Positions 1 through 6,442 of a stretch of 16,258 nucleotides of DNA are shown piece by piece. Under the pieces are notes generated by a model that was not told the DNA's origin, did no database searches, and saw only the letters and a list, made by a program, of their open reading frames with translations. The first letter of the stretch is position 1; the number at the start of each line of letters is the position of its first letter. The position numbers and the translations under genes were made by a program. Source of the stretch: Caldifarciminota bacterium (lineage in GTDB: Bacteria > Hydrothermota > E44-bin80); assembly GCA_023127905.1 (NCBI GenBank), contig JAGMEZ010000331.1, positions 1 to 16,258 on the forward strand, read 5' to 3'.

Positions 1-70
1 TACTCCTTACTGTTTTCTGCCTACTTCCTACTGCCTTCTGCCTACTACTTACTGCTTACTCCCTACTTCT
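1..70. repeat. Degenerate 7-bp tandem repeat, at least 10 units, cut by the window edge
   Basis: Ten contiguous 7-mers stay in exact phase from base 1 to 70 on the plus strand: TACTCCT, TACTGTT, TTCTGCC, TACTTCC, TACTGCC, TTCTGCC, TACTACT, TACTGCT, TACTCCC, TACTTCT. The consensus is TACTGCC-like (GGCAGTA on the minus strand). Positions 1, 3 and 4 (T, C, T) are invariant, position 2 is A or T, and the last three vary among pyrimidine-rich variants. The array continues left out of the window. Its right part lies inside the 3' end of the minus-strand DUF4416 gene and supplies that gene's stop codon. The same motif recurs at 3994-4021, so it is a dispersed family. The phase is directly visible; the function is unknown. 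Confidence 0.9.
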
Positions 71-576
71 CCCGTTTTCCCTGTCAAGATATACTCTCTG
101 CATTTTCTAAAGAAAGTAAGCGCTGTCTCAGTTCTGTAGTCCATATACGTCCATTTCAAAGGTTGCCAGTTTCCTTTATAAAAGATAAGCGTTATCTCCG
201 CAAAAATATTATTGTGAAGGTAAATCCTGTGTGCACAATCCTTGGTTGTGGGTAGAACGACTTTTGATTGTGTTACATAACCTGGATCTATGTTTATTAA
301 TCTTCTTTCCTGAGTTGTAAATTCCATCTCAATTTTTATTGTTTTGTTCTTTATATCTACAATTGTTTCTTGATTAATATTTTTATCAAAAAGAATCCAT
401 TTTCTTAGAAGGTTCTTCCCCATCTCCTTTTCGTAGTAGTTCGTAAAGTCGAAGGGAATTATATCGCTTTCTAAAATAACTTTTCCAAATTCTTCACTAA
501 ATATCTGGATTGTTTTTTTATCAAATCCCTCGTGAAATATCAGACCCGAAAAAAGAAACGTAATTTCTTTATTCAT
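49..576 (-). CDS. DUF4416 family protein (function unknown)
   Basis: This 175-aa protein matches the DUF4416 family as I remember it. It has [12 protein letters not shown] (residues 42-53), NIDPGYVT (95-102), [11 protein letters not shown] (110-120) and WTYMDYRT (142-149), near full family length. No biochemical role is established for the family. There is no signal peptide or membrane segment, so it is probably cytoplasmic. The ATG at 576 has no Shine-Dalgarno but sits 6 nt after a plausible -10 box, so the mRNA is probably leaderless. The last residues (about E170 to Q175) and the TAA stop are encoded by the heptad repeat at 1-70. The original C-terminus may therefore have been replaced or extended by repeat sequence. 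It is divergent from the RpiB-like gene across a 155-bp promoter region. Confidence 0.85.
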   Translation of the reverse strand: MNKEITFLFSGLIFHEGFDKKTIQIFSEEFGKVILESDIIPFDFTNYYEKEMGKNLLRKWILFDKNINQETIVDIKNKTIKIEMEFTTQERRLINIDPGYVTQSKVVLPTTKDCAHRIYLHNNIFAEITLIFYKGNWQPLKWTYMDYRTETALTFFRKCREYILTGKTGEVGSKQ

Positions 577-582
577 ATTTTA

Positions 583-610
583 ATATTAGCAAAGAATCAA
601 TATAAGTCAA
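583..610 (-). promoter_or_regulatory. Sigma70-type promoter for the DUF4416 gene, predicted leaderless
   Basis: On the minus strand, TTGACT (610-605), a 16-nt spacer and TAATAT (588-583) are followed by only 6 nt before the ATG at 576. The start point expected about 7 nt after the -10 box falls on the A of the ATG. No Shine-Dalgarno precedes the ATG, as expected for a leaderless message. The -35 is a 5/6 match and the -10 a 4/6 match. The region is AT-rich, so a chance match is possible. Confidence 0.5.
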
Positions 611-694
611 GATAAAATTGCAAAATGCTCAATTGTGAATAAACAATCATGGAATAGGAATTATTGAATAGATTTTAAATTTTATTTTTTTATA

Positions 695-723
695 TTGACT
701 TAATTACTCCTATAGTATATAAT
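695..723 (+). promoter_or_regulatory. Strong sigma70-type promoter for the RpiB-like gene, predicted leaderless
   Basis: TTGACT (695-700), a 17-nt spacer and a perfect TATAAT (718-723) form a near-consensus promoter. Only eight pyrimidines (724-731) separate it from the ATG at 732. The first purine available as a start point is the A of the ATG itself. There is no Shine-Dalgarno. This arrangement implies a leaderless mRNA for the RpiB-like/221-aa gene pair. Confidence 0.65.
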
Positions 724-731
724 TTTTTTCT

Positions 732-1316
732 ATGATTAAGAGAGTCATAACAGAAGAAGATATTAAAAGAATGATGCATAATGATGCTCTTTCATTGACG
801 GGGAAGGAGATACTTACACCTCAAGCAAAAGACTTCTTGAAGGACCTTAAAAAACTAAAATATAAAAGGACATTAAAAATTGCTATTGGTGCTGATCATA
901 GAGGATACCAATTTAAAGAGGAATTAAAATCCTTTCTTAAAGAAAAAGATTATAATGTTTTAGATGTAGGGACATTCAACGAAGTCCAATGTGATTATCC
1001 TGATTTTGCATCAGAGGTTGCGCTTTGTGTTTCAAAAGGGAAGTGTTTGAGAGGAATTATGATAAACGGTGCAGGAATCGGTTCCTCAATAACCTGTAAT
1101 AAATTTCCTGGAATAAGAGCTGCACTATGTTATGACGTAAAAACTGCAAAAAACTCACGTGAACATAATGATGCAAATATTTTAACAATAGGTGCAGATC
1201 TGATTGGAATCGATCTTGTAAAGGATATAGTAGCAATTTTTTTAAAAACGACTTTTTCAGGTGGGCGCTATAAGAGAAGAATTGATAAGATAAAAATGTT
1301 GGAAAAACATAATTAA
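732..1316 (+). CDS. Atypical RpiB/LacAB-family sugar-phosphate isomerase with EutQ-like N-terminal extension
   Basis: Residues 48-190 of this 194-aa protein are an RpiB/LacAB domain: GADHRGY at 53-59 (D54, H55), CDYPDFA at 87-93, GAGIGSS at 113-119 and SREHNDAN at 142-149. The catalytic Cys of ribose-5-phosphate isomerase B, normally in an ICG(T/S)G(I/V)G motif, is Asn112 here (INGAGIG). Residues 5-40 (VITEEDIKRMM ... ILTPQAKDFL) resemble the N-terminus of EutQ/EutT. As I recall, a similar extension occurs on RpiB homologues in planctomycete/verrucomicrobial microcompartment loci. No shell genes are visible here. That module begins at residue 5, which supports the 732 start. A canonical RpiB lies at 10575-11018, so this copy likely has a different substrate or mechanism, or is regulatory. 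The 221-aa gene follows after 19 nt. Confidence 0.8.
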   Translation: MIKRVITEEDIKRMMHNDALSLTGKEILTPQAKDFLKDLKKLKYKRTLKIAIGADHRGYQFKEELKSFLKEKDYNVLDVGTFNEVQCDYPDFASEVALCVSKGKCLRGIMINGAGIGSSITCNKFPGIRAALCYDVKTAKNSREHNDANILTIGADLIGIDLVKDIVAIFLKTTFSGGRYKRRIDKIKMLEKHN

Positions 1317-1335
1317 TATTTTATATGAAAAAATA

Positions 1336-2001
1336 ATGATAGGCGATACTGAAAGAATTTACAGGATGATTGATGAATATACGAATAAATATAATACTGT
1401 GCAGGATTATATTCATTCTCACCAGTGGCTCGACAGGATAATAGAAAACACCAGTGATTTACATTCACAAGAGAAGCTACTTGAGATGCCAAAACAAAGA
1501 TTTATCTCTCTTATGAGCAATATTTATGTTGTTGGACCAGGAGCATATAGATTATATGAAATATTAGCTCAAAATAGTTATGAAGAGATTAAGGATTCAA
1601 TTTTTGTACTACTCTATGGACAGGGCGAACTGGAAGATAGAATCATTATGTCTCGTAAACCGGGTATAGGAATTTCTTTCATTTCCCAGATACTCTGTTT
1701 TTATGACCCCAAGCAATTTTCTATTAAAGATAGAATATCAAAAATTGGAATATGTGGAATACTTGGATATGGTAAAATTATCCCAGGACAATTACTCGAT
1801 GATGATAAGGGTGCTTTACCTTACGATGACATGTCATATACAGAATTTCATAAATTGGTTACAGAGGTTGGGAAGCATTTCATTTTAAAAATGCTTCAAA
1901 AAGCCGGCAATGAAAGGGATCATCTTGGGAGATTTTTAAACAGTCGAAAGTATTTGTTAATTGATCAATTTTTAAGGTTCTGTTTTACAAAAACACAATA
2001 A
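1336..2001 (+). CDS. Hypothetical protein, possible helix-hairpin-helix-like core
   Basis: I do not recognise a family for this 221-aa soluble protein, which has no signal peptide or membrane segment. Residues 107-132 (RKPGIGISFISQILCFYDP, then FSIKD) recall the G-[IV]-G-x-x-x-x-S-x-[IL]-L-x-x-x-x-P-x-x-[FY]-x-I-x-D pattern. That pattern occurs in helix-hairpin-helix/DNA-glycosylase-like regions of McrB-type and other uncharacterised nucleic-acid proteins. This is a weak resemblance, not an assignment. The ATG lies 19 nt after the RpiB-like stop, with no Shine-Dalgarno and an A/T-rich leader, so it is probably co-transcribed with that gene. pckG follows after 108 nt with its own promoter candidate. 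Confidence 0.6.
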   Translation: MIGDTERIYRMIDEYTNKYNTVQDYIHSHQWLDRIIENTSDLHSQEKLLEMPKQRFISLMSNIYVVGPGAYRLYEILAQNSYEEIKDSIFVLLYGQGELEDRIIMSRKPGIGISFISQILCFYDPKQFSIKDRISKIGICGILGYGKIIPGQLLDDDKGALPYDDMSYTEFHKLVTEVGKHFILKMLQKAGNERDHLGRFLNSRKYLLIDQFLRFCFTKTQ

Positions 2002-2033
2002 TAATTCAGTTAAGAAAATCTCACAAAAAAGAC

Positions 2034-2062
2034 TTGAAATTTATATAATTCTATGATATATG
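2034..2062 (+). promoter_or_regulatory. Possible promoter for pckG
   Basis: TTGAAA (2034-2039), a 17-nt spacer and TATATG (2057-2062) lie about 48 nt upstream of the pckG start. An excellent Shine-Dalgarno follows at 2099-2104 (AGGAGG, 5 nt before the ATG). The -10 match is modest and the region is AT-rich, so this is tentative. Read-through from the upstream pair is also possible. Confidence 0.35.
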
Positions 2063-2109
2063 TAAGCAACTTTGTGAAATATTTAACAAATTAATGATAG
2101 GAGGATGAG

Positions 2110-3987
2110 ATGGACGAAAAAACAGAAAGAATTCTCAAAGATAGGCTGAAAGAGGATGACTTTCAGAAATTAGAAAAGATAGAAAATTCTGAACTTCACC
2201 AGTTTATTGCCGAATATATTGATATCTGCAATCCGGAGAGCATATTTGTCTGTAATGATTCGCCTGAAGATAAGGATTACATTCGGCAGGCAGCAATAAA
2301 TAATGGTGAAGAGATAAAACTTGCCATGGAAGGACACACAGTCCATTACGATGGCTACTTTGACCAGGCAAGAGACAAAAAGAGAACAAAATTTCTTGTT
2401 CCCGATGGAGTTGATCTTGGACCGAATATAAATGCAATCAACAAAAATGAGGGTAAAAAGGAAATACATGATATAATGAAAGACATTATGAAGGGACATG
2501 AACTATATATTAGATTTTTCACTCTTGGACCAAGTAACTCAGAGTTTGCCATTCCTTGTGTTCAGTTAACGGATTCAAGTTACGTTTCCCATTCTGAGCA
2601 TCTTCTTTACAGACCTGGATATGAAGAATTTATCAGGCAAGGAAAAGATGCACGGTTTTTTAGGTTTGTCCATAGTGAGGGCGAACTTGATGAAAGAAAT
2701 ACAAGTAAAAATATTGACAAACGAAGGGTCTATATTGACACAGAGGACGGTATTGTATACACTATGAACACCCAGTATGGTGGAAACACAATCGGGTTGA
2801 AGAAGCTTGCAATGAGACTTGCAATACACCGTGCGTCAAAAGAAGGCTGGTTGACAGAGCATATGTTCGTTATGGGTGTACACGGACCAAACAACAGGGT
2901 TTCTTATTTTACAGGAGCATTTCCCTCTCTCTGTGGAAAAACCTCAACATCAATGGTTGATGGAGAAACAATTGTTGGTGACGATATCGCTTATCTCAGA
3001 AAGAGAGATAAAAAAGTGTACGCAGTGAATGTAGAAAAAGGAATGTTTGGAATTATCATGGGTGTAAACTCGAAAGATGACCCGATGATATGGAAAAGGT
3101 TACACATCCCGCAGGAAATTATCTTCTCTAATGTTTTATTAAAAGGAGACAAGACCGTTCACTGGATTGATAAAGATGGTGAGGTTCCAGAAAAAGGAAT
3201 AAACCATTCTGGCGATTGGTTTAATGGAAAGAAAGACGACGATGGAAATGAAATAACTCCTTCACACAGAAATGCACGTTTCACAATCTCTCTTGATACA
3301 CTCGAAAACATTGATCCAAAAATCGATGATCCGGAAGGTTGCCTGGTTAGTGGAATTATTTACGGAGGTCGGGATTCTGATACATGGGCACCTGTTGTTC
3401 AATCCTTTGACTGGACACATGGAATAATCAATAAAGCATCATCATTAGAATCAGAAACCACCGCTGCCACACTTGGACAGGAAGGGGTAAGAAAATTTTG
3501 CCTTATGTCTAATCTGGATTTTATTTCTATCCCCCTTGGTAAGTATATTCAGAATAACCTTGATTTTGGAAATAATTTAGATAATCCTCCTCTAATCTTC
3601 TCTGTGAATTACTTCCTAAAGGGAAAGGATAGAAATTTCCTGAATGAAAAAGTTGATAAATATGTCTGGTTAAAATGGATGGAACTAATAGCAAATAATG
3701 AAGTGGATGCAATAAAAACACCAATTGGATATATACCAAAATACGAAGACCTAAAGAGACTATTCAAAGAAGTTCTCAATACCGATTACATGAAAGAAGC
3801 ATACGATGAGCAATTTTTGATACGTATACCCGAATTGCTGGCAAAAATAGAGAGAATTGAGAATATTTATAAAACCAAAGTTCCCGATACACCGGATATT
3901 CTCTTTAATAAAATTTCAGAAGAGAGAGAAAGGCTTATCAAGGCAAAGGAAGAGTTCGGAGAATATATTACACCAGATAAGTGGTAA
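2110..3987 (+). CDS. pckG: Phosphoenolpyruvate carboxykinase (GTP)
   Basis: This 625-aa enzyme interconverts oxaloacetate + GTP and PEP + GDP + CO2, an entry to gluconeogenesis or an anaplerotic step. GTP-type hallmarks are in order: YGGNTIGLKK (223-232), TEHM with Mn-ligand His251, P-loop FPSLCGKTS with catalytic-loop Cys275 (271-279), GDDIAYL (290-296), NAR (388-390), GGRDSDTW (419-426) and TPIGYIP (537-543). The length is typical. The segment SLESETTAATLG (445-456) replaces the vertebrate/bacterial MRSEATAAAEHKG, so the nucleotide-contacting Arg (human R436) appears as Glu. From memory this resembles archaeal (Thermococcales-like) enzymes, suggesting an archaeal-type subfamily or transfer. 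The start has AGGAGG 5 nt upstream. A heptad repeat begins 7 nt after the stop. Confidence 0.95.
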   Translation: MDEKTERILKDRLKEDDFQKLEKIENSELHQFIAEYIDICNPESIFVCNDSPEDKDYIRQAAINNGEEIKLAMEGHTVHYDGYFDQARDKKRTKFLVPDGVDLGPNINAINKNEGKKEIHDIMKDIMKGHELYIRFFTLGPSNSEFAIPCVQLTDSSYVSHSEHLLYRPGYEEFIRQGKDARFFRFVHSEGELDERNTSKNIDKRRVYIDTEDGIVYTMNTQYGGNTIGLKKLAMRLAIHRASKEGWLTEHMFVMGVHGPNNRVSYFTGAFPSLCGKTSTSMVDGETIVGDDIAYLRKRDKKVYAVNVEKGMFGIIMGVNSKDDPMIWKRLHIPQEIIFSNVLLKGDKTVHWIDKDGEVPEKGINHSGDWFNGKKDDDGNEITPSHRNARFTISLDTLENIDPKIDDPEGCLVSGIIYGGRDSDTWAPVVQSFDWTHGIINKASSLESETTAATLGQEGVRKFCLMSNLDFISIPLGKYIQNNLDFGNNLDNPPLIFSVNYFLKGKDRNFLNEKVDKYVWLKWMELIANNEVDAIKTPIGYIPKYEDLKRLFKEVLNTDYMKEAYDEQFLIRIPELLAKIERIENIYKTKVPDTPDILFNKISEERERLIKAKEEFGEYITPDKW

Positions 3988-3993
3988 AATAAT

Positions 3994-4021
3994 AGTAAGC
4001 AGTAAGGAGTAAGGAGAAAAA
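3994..4021. repeat. Second copy of the degenerate 7-bp repeat
   Basis: AGTAAGC (3994-4000), AGTAAGG (4001-4007), AGTAAGG (4008-4014) and a decayed AGAAAAA (4015-4021) are tandem 7-mers. They match the reverse complement of the array at 1-70. They start 7 nt after the pckG stop codon. As at 1-70, the AGTAAGS-type strand is the sense strand of the gene that ends there. Confidence 0.8.
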
Positions 4022-4023
4022 TC

Positions 4024-4040
4024 AAAATCAGTGATTTTTT
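4024..4040. terminator. Weak candidate bidirectional terminator between pckG and mrdA
   Basis: AAAATC (4024-4029), loop AGT and GATTTT (4033-4038) form a 6-bp hairpin followed by further T residues. On the minus strand the stem is followed by a GATTTTT stretch. It lies between two convergent genes, where a shared terminator would be expected. The stem is short and has one G-C pair, so stability is doubtful. Confidence 0.3.
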
Positions 4041-4082
4041 ATGTATAACATCACTCTTTAGTTAAATAACTATATTATTGTA

Positions 4083-4103
4083 GATAAGCAGTAAAGATTA
4101 AAG
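4083..4103. repeat. Possible decayed heptad-repeat remnant
   Basis: GATAAGC, AGTAAAG and ATTAAAG at 4083-4103 are three successive 7-mers resembling the AGTAAGS repeat, with substitutions. They lie 27 nt beyond the 3' end of mrdA. They are divergent enough that chance cannot be excluded. Confidence 0.35.
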
Positions 4104-4129
4104 CTATTTATTTGTTTTAGGAGTGTTTA

Positions 4130-5890
4130 TTAATAAGGTTGAAGTGCTCGTTTTATTATCTCCCTTGCGATAGGGGCGGCTACGTTTCCCCCGTGCCCCG
4201 CATTTTCAACCATAACAACAATGCATATTTCTGGTTTTTCGAAAGGTGCAAAAGCAACAAACCATGCGTGGTCTTCTCCGTGAGGATTCTCCGCTGTACC
4301 TGTTTTTCCAGCAACCTTTATATTTTCAATTCTTGCCCATACGCCAGTTCCCCCCTTTTCATTTACAACTCCTAACATTGCTTTTCTTAAAAATGTAATT
4401 GTTTTTTTTGAAAGTGGTAACTTGCTTTCTTTTGTTTCTGCTTGATAAAGAACATTTCCTGAAACATCCTGTATTTTCATAACAACATGCGGTGTCATAA
4501 CATTTCCGTAATTTGCCAGCCCGCTAAAGAAACTGCAAGTCTTAAGCGGGGTAACAAGTACTTCACCCTGACCAATTGATAGATTTGCGATCATTCCACT
4601 CGTTGGAGCAGAAATGTTAAATCGCTTTTTATACCAACTTAAGTCAGGAAAAAATCCCTTTTTTTCTTCAGGAAGATCGATATATGTTTTATCAAAAACT
4701 CTTAGTTTTTTTACCCCTTTTTCAAGATTGCTAAATCCAAGTTTCATTCCAACTTGATAGAAAAACACATCACAGGATTGTACAATAGCTTTATGGGTGT
4801 TTAAACTCCCATGTCTTTTCCAGCAATTGAAAATTCTGTTGCCAATTCGAAGACTCCCTTTACAAACTCTCATTCGTGAATTCCTATTAATAAGCCCCTC
4901 TTCAAAAGCAACTGCGGCAACAATGATCTTAAAAATTGAACCTGGAGGATAAATACTCATTGTTGCTCTATTCCAGAAAGAGGAATTTTCCATGAATACC
5001 ATTTTCTGTAGTCCCTCAAAAGATATTCCTTTTACTAATATGTTCGGGTCAAATCCGGGCTTGCTAAATAACAAAAGGACCTCTCCAGTTTGTGGATTTA
5101 TTGCTACAACCGAGCCTACTGAATAATCAGACATAAGGCTGTCAGCCAATTGCTGAAGATCAATGTTAATCGTTAATTGAATTTCCGCACCTGGTTCAGG
5201 GTCAATTGTCTTCATATGCTCAAAGATACCTTTTTCCCTTCCTTTCGCATCTACCTCAATATATTCAACTCCAGGTCGACCGCGAAGGTATGAATCATAC
5301 ATTTTTTCAATCCCCGATTTCCCAATTATATCACCTTTTTTCAAATCAGGATTGTTCTCAAGTTCATACTCTGTAATTTCACCAGTACAACCAATAAGGT
5401 GTGATGTAGACATTCCAAACCTGTAGTCTCTTATTGGTCTTCTTTCAACATTTACACCAGGTAAATCAGAGATATTTTCTATAACATTTGCAACTTCAGA
5501 TACTGTAAGGTGTTTTTTTAACACCACAGGGCAATAAAAACTCTTTGCATCCTCTAATTTTTCCAAAATTTCCCGTTCAGGTATAAAAGAAATATTGCTT
5601 AAATTATGAACTATCTCTTCTGAGTTCTTTAAAAGATACGGATATATCTTCAGAATATAATCAGGAGTATTACCTGCGATAATAAGTCCATTCCTATCTA
5701 AGATTTCACCCCTATTCTGAGGTAGAAGAACAATTTTAAGTATGTTTTTTTCTGCAAGTTTTCTATAAAACCTACTTTGAATTATCTGAAGGCTGAAAAT
5801 ACGTATTATAAGAATGAAAAAAAGAATTGCCAGAAAATATAATAAAAACTTAGTTCGTAATTTATGGGTAAAAGGTTTTGATTTTATCAA
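4130..5890 (-). CDS. mrdA: Penicillin-binding protein 2 (peptidoglycan D,D-transpeptidase, elongasome)
   Basis: PBP2 cross-links peptidoglycan during cell elongation. It is membrane-anchored with a periplasmic transpeptidase domain. Numbered from the upstream TTG at 5962 (610 codons), the features are: membrane segment about 38-58, NRGEILDRNG (83-92), nucleophile motif S342-I-F-K345, S396-C-D398 (the SxN-equivalent motif) and K553-T-G-T. The open frame extends to 5962, but that start lacks a Shine-Dalgarno and would overlap mreD by 76 nt. I prefer the TTG at 5890 (codon 25), which overlaps the mreD stop as TTGA and leaves 586 residues with a typical short cytoplasmic tail. No rodA follows; the next gene is convergent pckG. 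Identity is firm, the start less so. Confidence 0.93.
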   Translation of the reverse strand: MIKSKPFTHKLRTKFLLYFLAILFFILIIRIFSLQIIQSRFYRKLAEKNILKIVLLPQNRGEILDRNGLIIAGNTPDYILKIYPYLLKNSEEIVHNLSNISFIPEREILEKLEDAKSFYCPVVLKKHLTVSEVANVIENISDLPGVNVERRPIRDYRFGMSTSHLIGCTGEITEYELENNPDLKKGDIIGKSGIEKMYDSYLRGRPGVEYIEVDAKGREKGIFEHMKTIDPEPGAEIQLTINIDLQQLADSLMSDYSVGSVVAINPQTGEVLLLFSKPGFDPNILVKGISFEGLQKMVFMENSSFWNRATMSIYPPGSIFKIIVAAVAFEEGLINRNSRMRVCKGSLRIGNRIFNCWKRHGSLNTHKAIVQSCDVFFYQVGMKLGFSNLEKGVKKLRVFDKTYIDLPEEKKGFFPDLSWYKKRFNISAPTSGMIANLSIGQGEVLVTPLKTCSFFSGLANYGNVMTPHVVMKIQDVSGNVLYQAETKESKLPLSKKTITFLRKAMLGVVNEKGGTGVWARIENIKVAGKTGTAENPHGEDHAWFVAFAPFEKPEICIVVMVENAGHGGNVAAPIAREIIKRALQPY

Positions 5891-6372
5891 TGTCGTGTTA
5901 CTAATACCGGAACTTTTCTCAAGAGAGAAAAAAGAATTAGGCAAATAATTGTTGAATAACAAATATTAGGTATGCTATATCTTAATATGTTAAAGAAGAA
6001 TACGCCTATTGAAAATTGCCATAATAACAACATATAAATTATTTCATAGAGTAATAATGTAATTGCAAATATTATAATTTCTATAAATATGTTCTCTTTA
6101 TAAAATCTTTCTTTCAACGAACCAATAATAAATCCAATGATGAGAAAAAGACCCATATTAAGCCCGAAGTGAGTTGAATTAAAAATGTCACACAGAAATC
6201 CTGAGAAAAAACCTATCCAGATTCCATATGTTTGACCAAATGAGAAAGCCACAAAAAATATAAAGATAAGAATTAAATTTGGTTCAATACCAATAACTGA
6301 AATTATTGGAGCCAAACTAATTTGCAATGCAACGAAAATAATCATTAAAATAATTATGAGAATAAGTCTCAT
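5887..6372 (-). CDS. mreD: Rod shape-determining protein MreD
   Basis: This 161-aa, very hydrophobic protein has about five to six transmembrane segments, typical of MreD in length and layout. The GFFSGFLCDIFNSTHFGLN stretch at about 54-72 matches the G-x-x-x-G-x-x-x-D pattern of the family. MreD is an inner-membrane partner of MreC and PBP2. It lies between mreC and mrdA in the usual operon order. The ATG has no Shine-Dalgarno and follows a 70-nt gap holding a 16-bp repeat. Its stop codon overlaps the likely mrdA start. Confidence 0.9.
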   Translation of the reverse strand: MRLILIIILMIIFVALQISLAPIISVIGIEPNLILIFIFFVAFSFGQTYGIWIGFFSGFLCDIFNSTHFGLNMGLFLIIGFIIGSLKERFYKENIFIEIIIFAITLLLYEIIYMLLLWQFSIGVFFFNILRYSIPNICYSTIICLILFSLLRKVPVLVTRH

Positions 6373-6385
6373 TGGATATAAACTG

Positions 6386-6433
6386 TTATTAAGTTATTTG
6401 CTACTAAGTCATTAGAGTACTTAATCATTTAGA
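6386..6433. repeat. Degenerate 16-bp tandem repeat in the mreC-mreD gap
   Basis: Three contiguous 16-mers on the plus strand are TTATTAAGTTATTTGC (6386-6401), TACTAAGTCATTAGAG (6402-6417) and TACTTAATCATTTAGA (6418-6433). Units 2 and 3 agree at 10 of 16 positions. Unit 1 aligns best to unit 2 with a shift of one or two bases. They fill most of the only sizeable gap in the mre operon (6373-6442). It is AT-rich, so significance is uncertain. Confidence 0.45.
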
Positions 6434-6442
6434 ACTATCAGG

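Noticed and set aside
1..70. CRISPR array or satellite of long unit
   Set aside because: The period is 7 bp with no spacers, so it is a short degenerate tandem repeat and not a CRISPR.
1325..1336. Mini-ORF ATG AAA AAA TAA before the 221-aa gene
   Set aside because: Three codons only in an A-rich leader; expected by chance.
2170..2829. Several minus-strand open frames within pckG
   Set aside because: Overlapping one another and antisense to pckG; no promoter or Shine-Dalgarno support.
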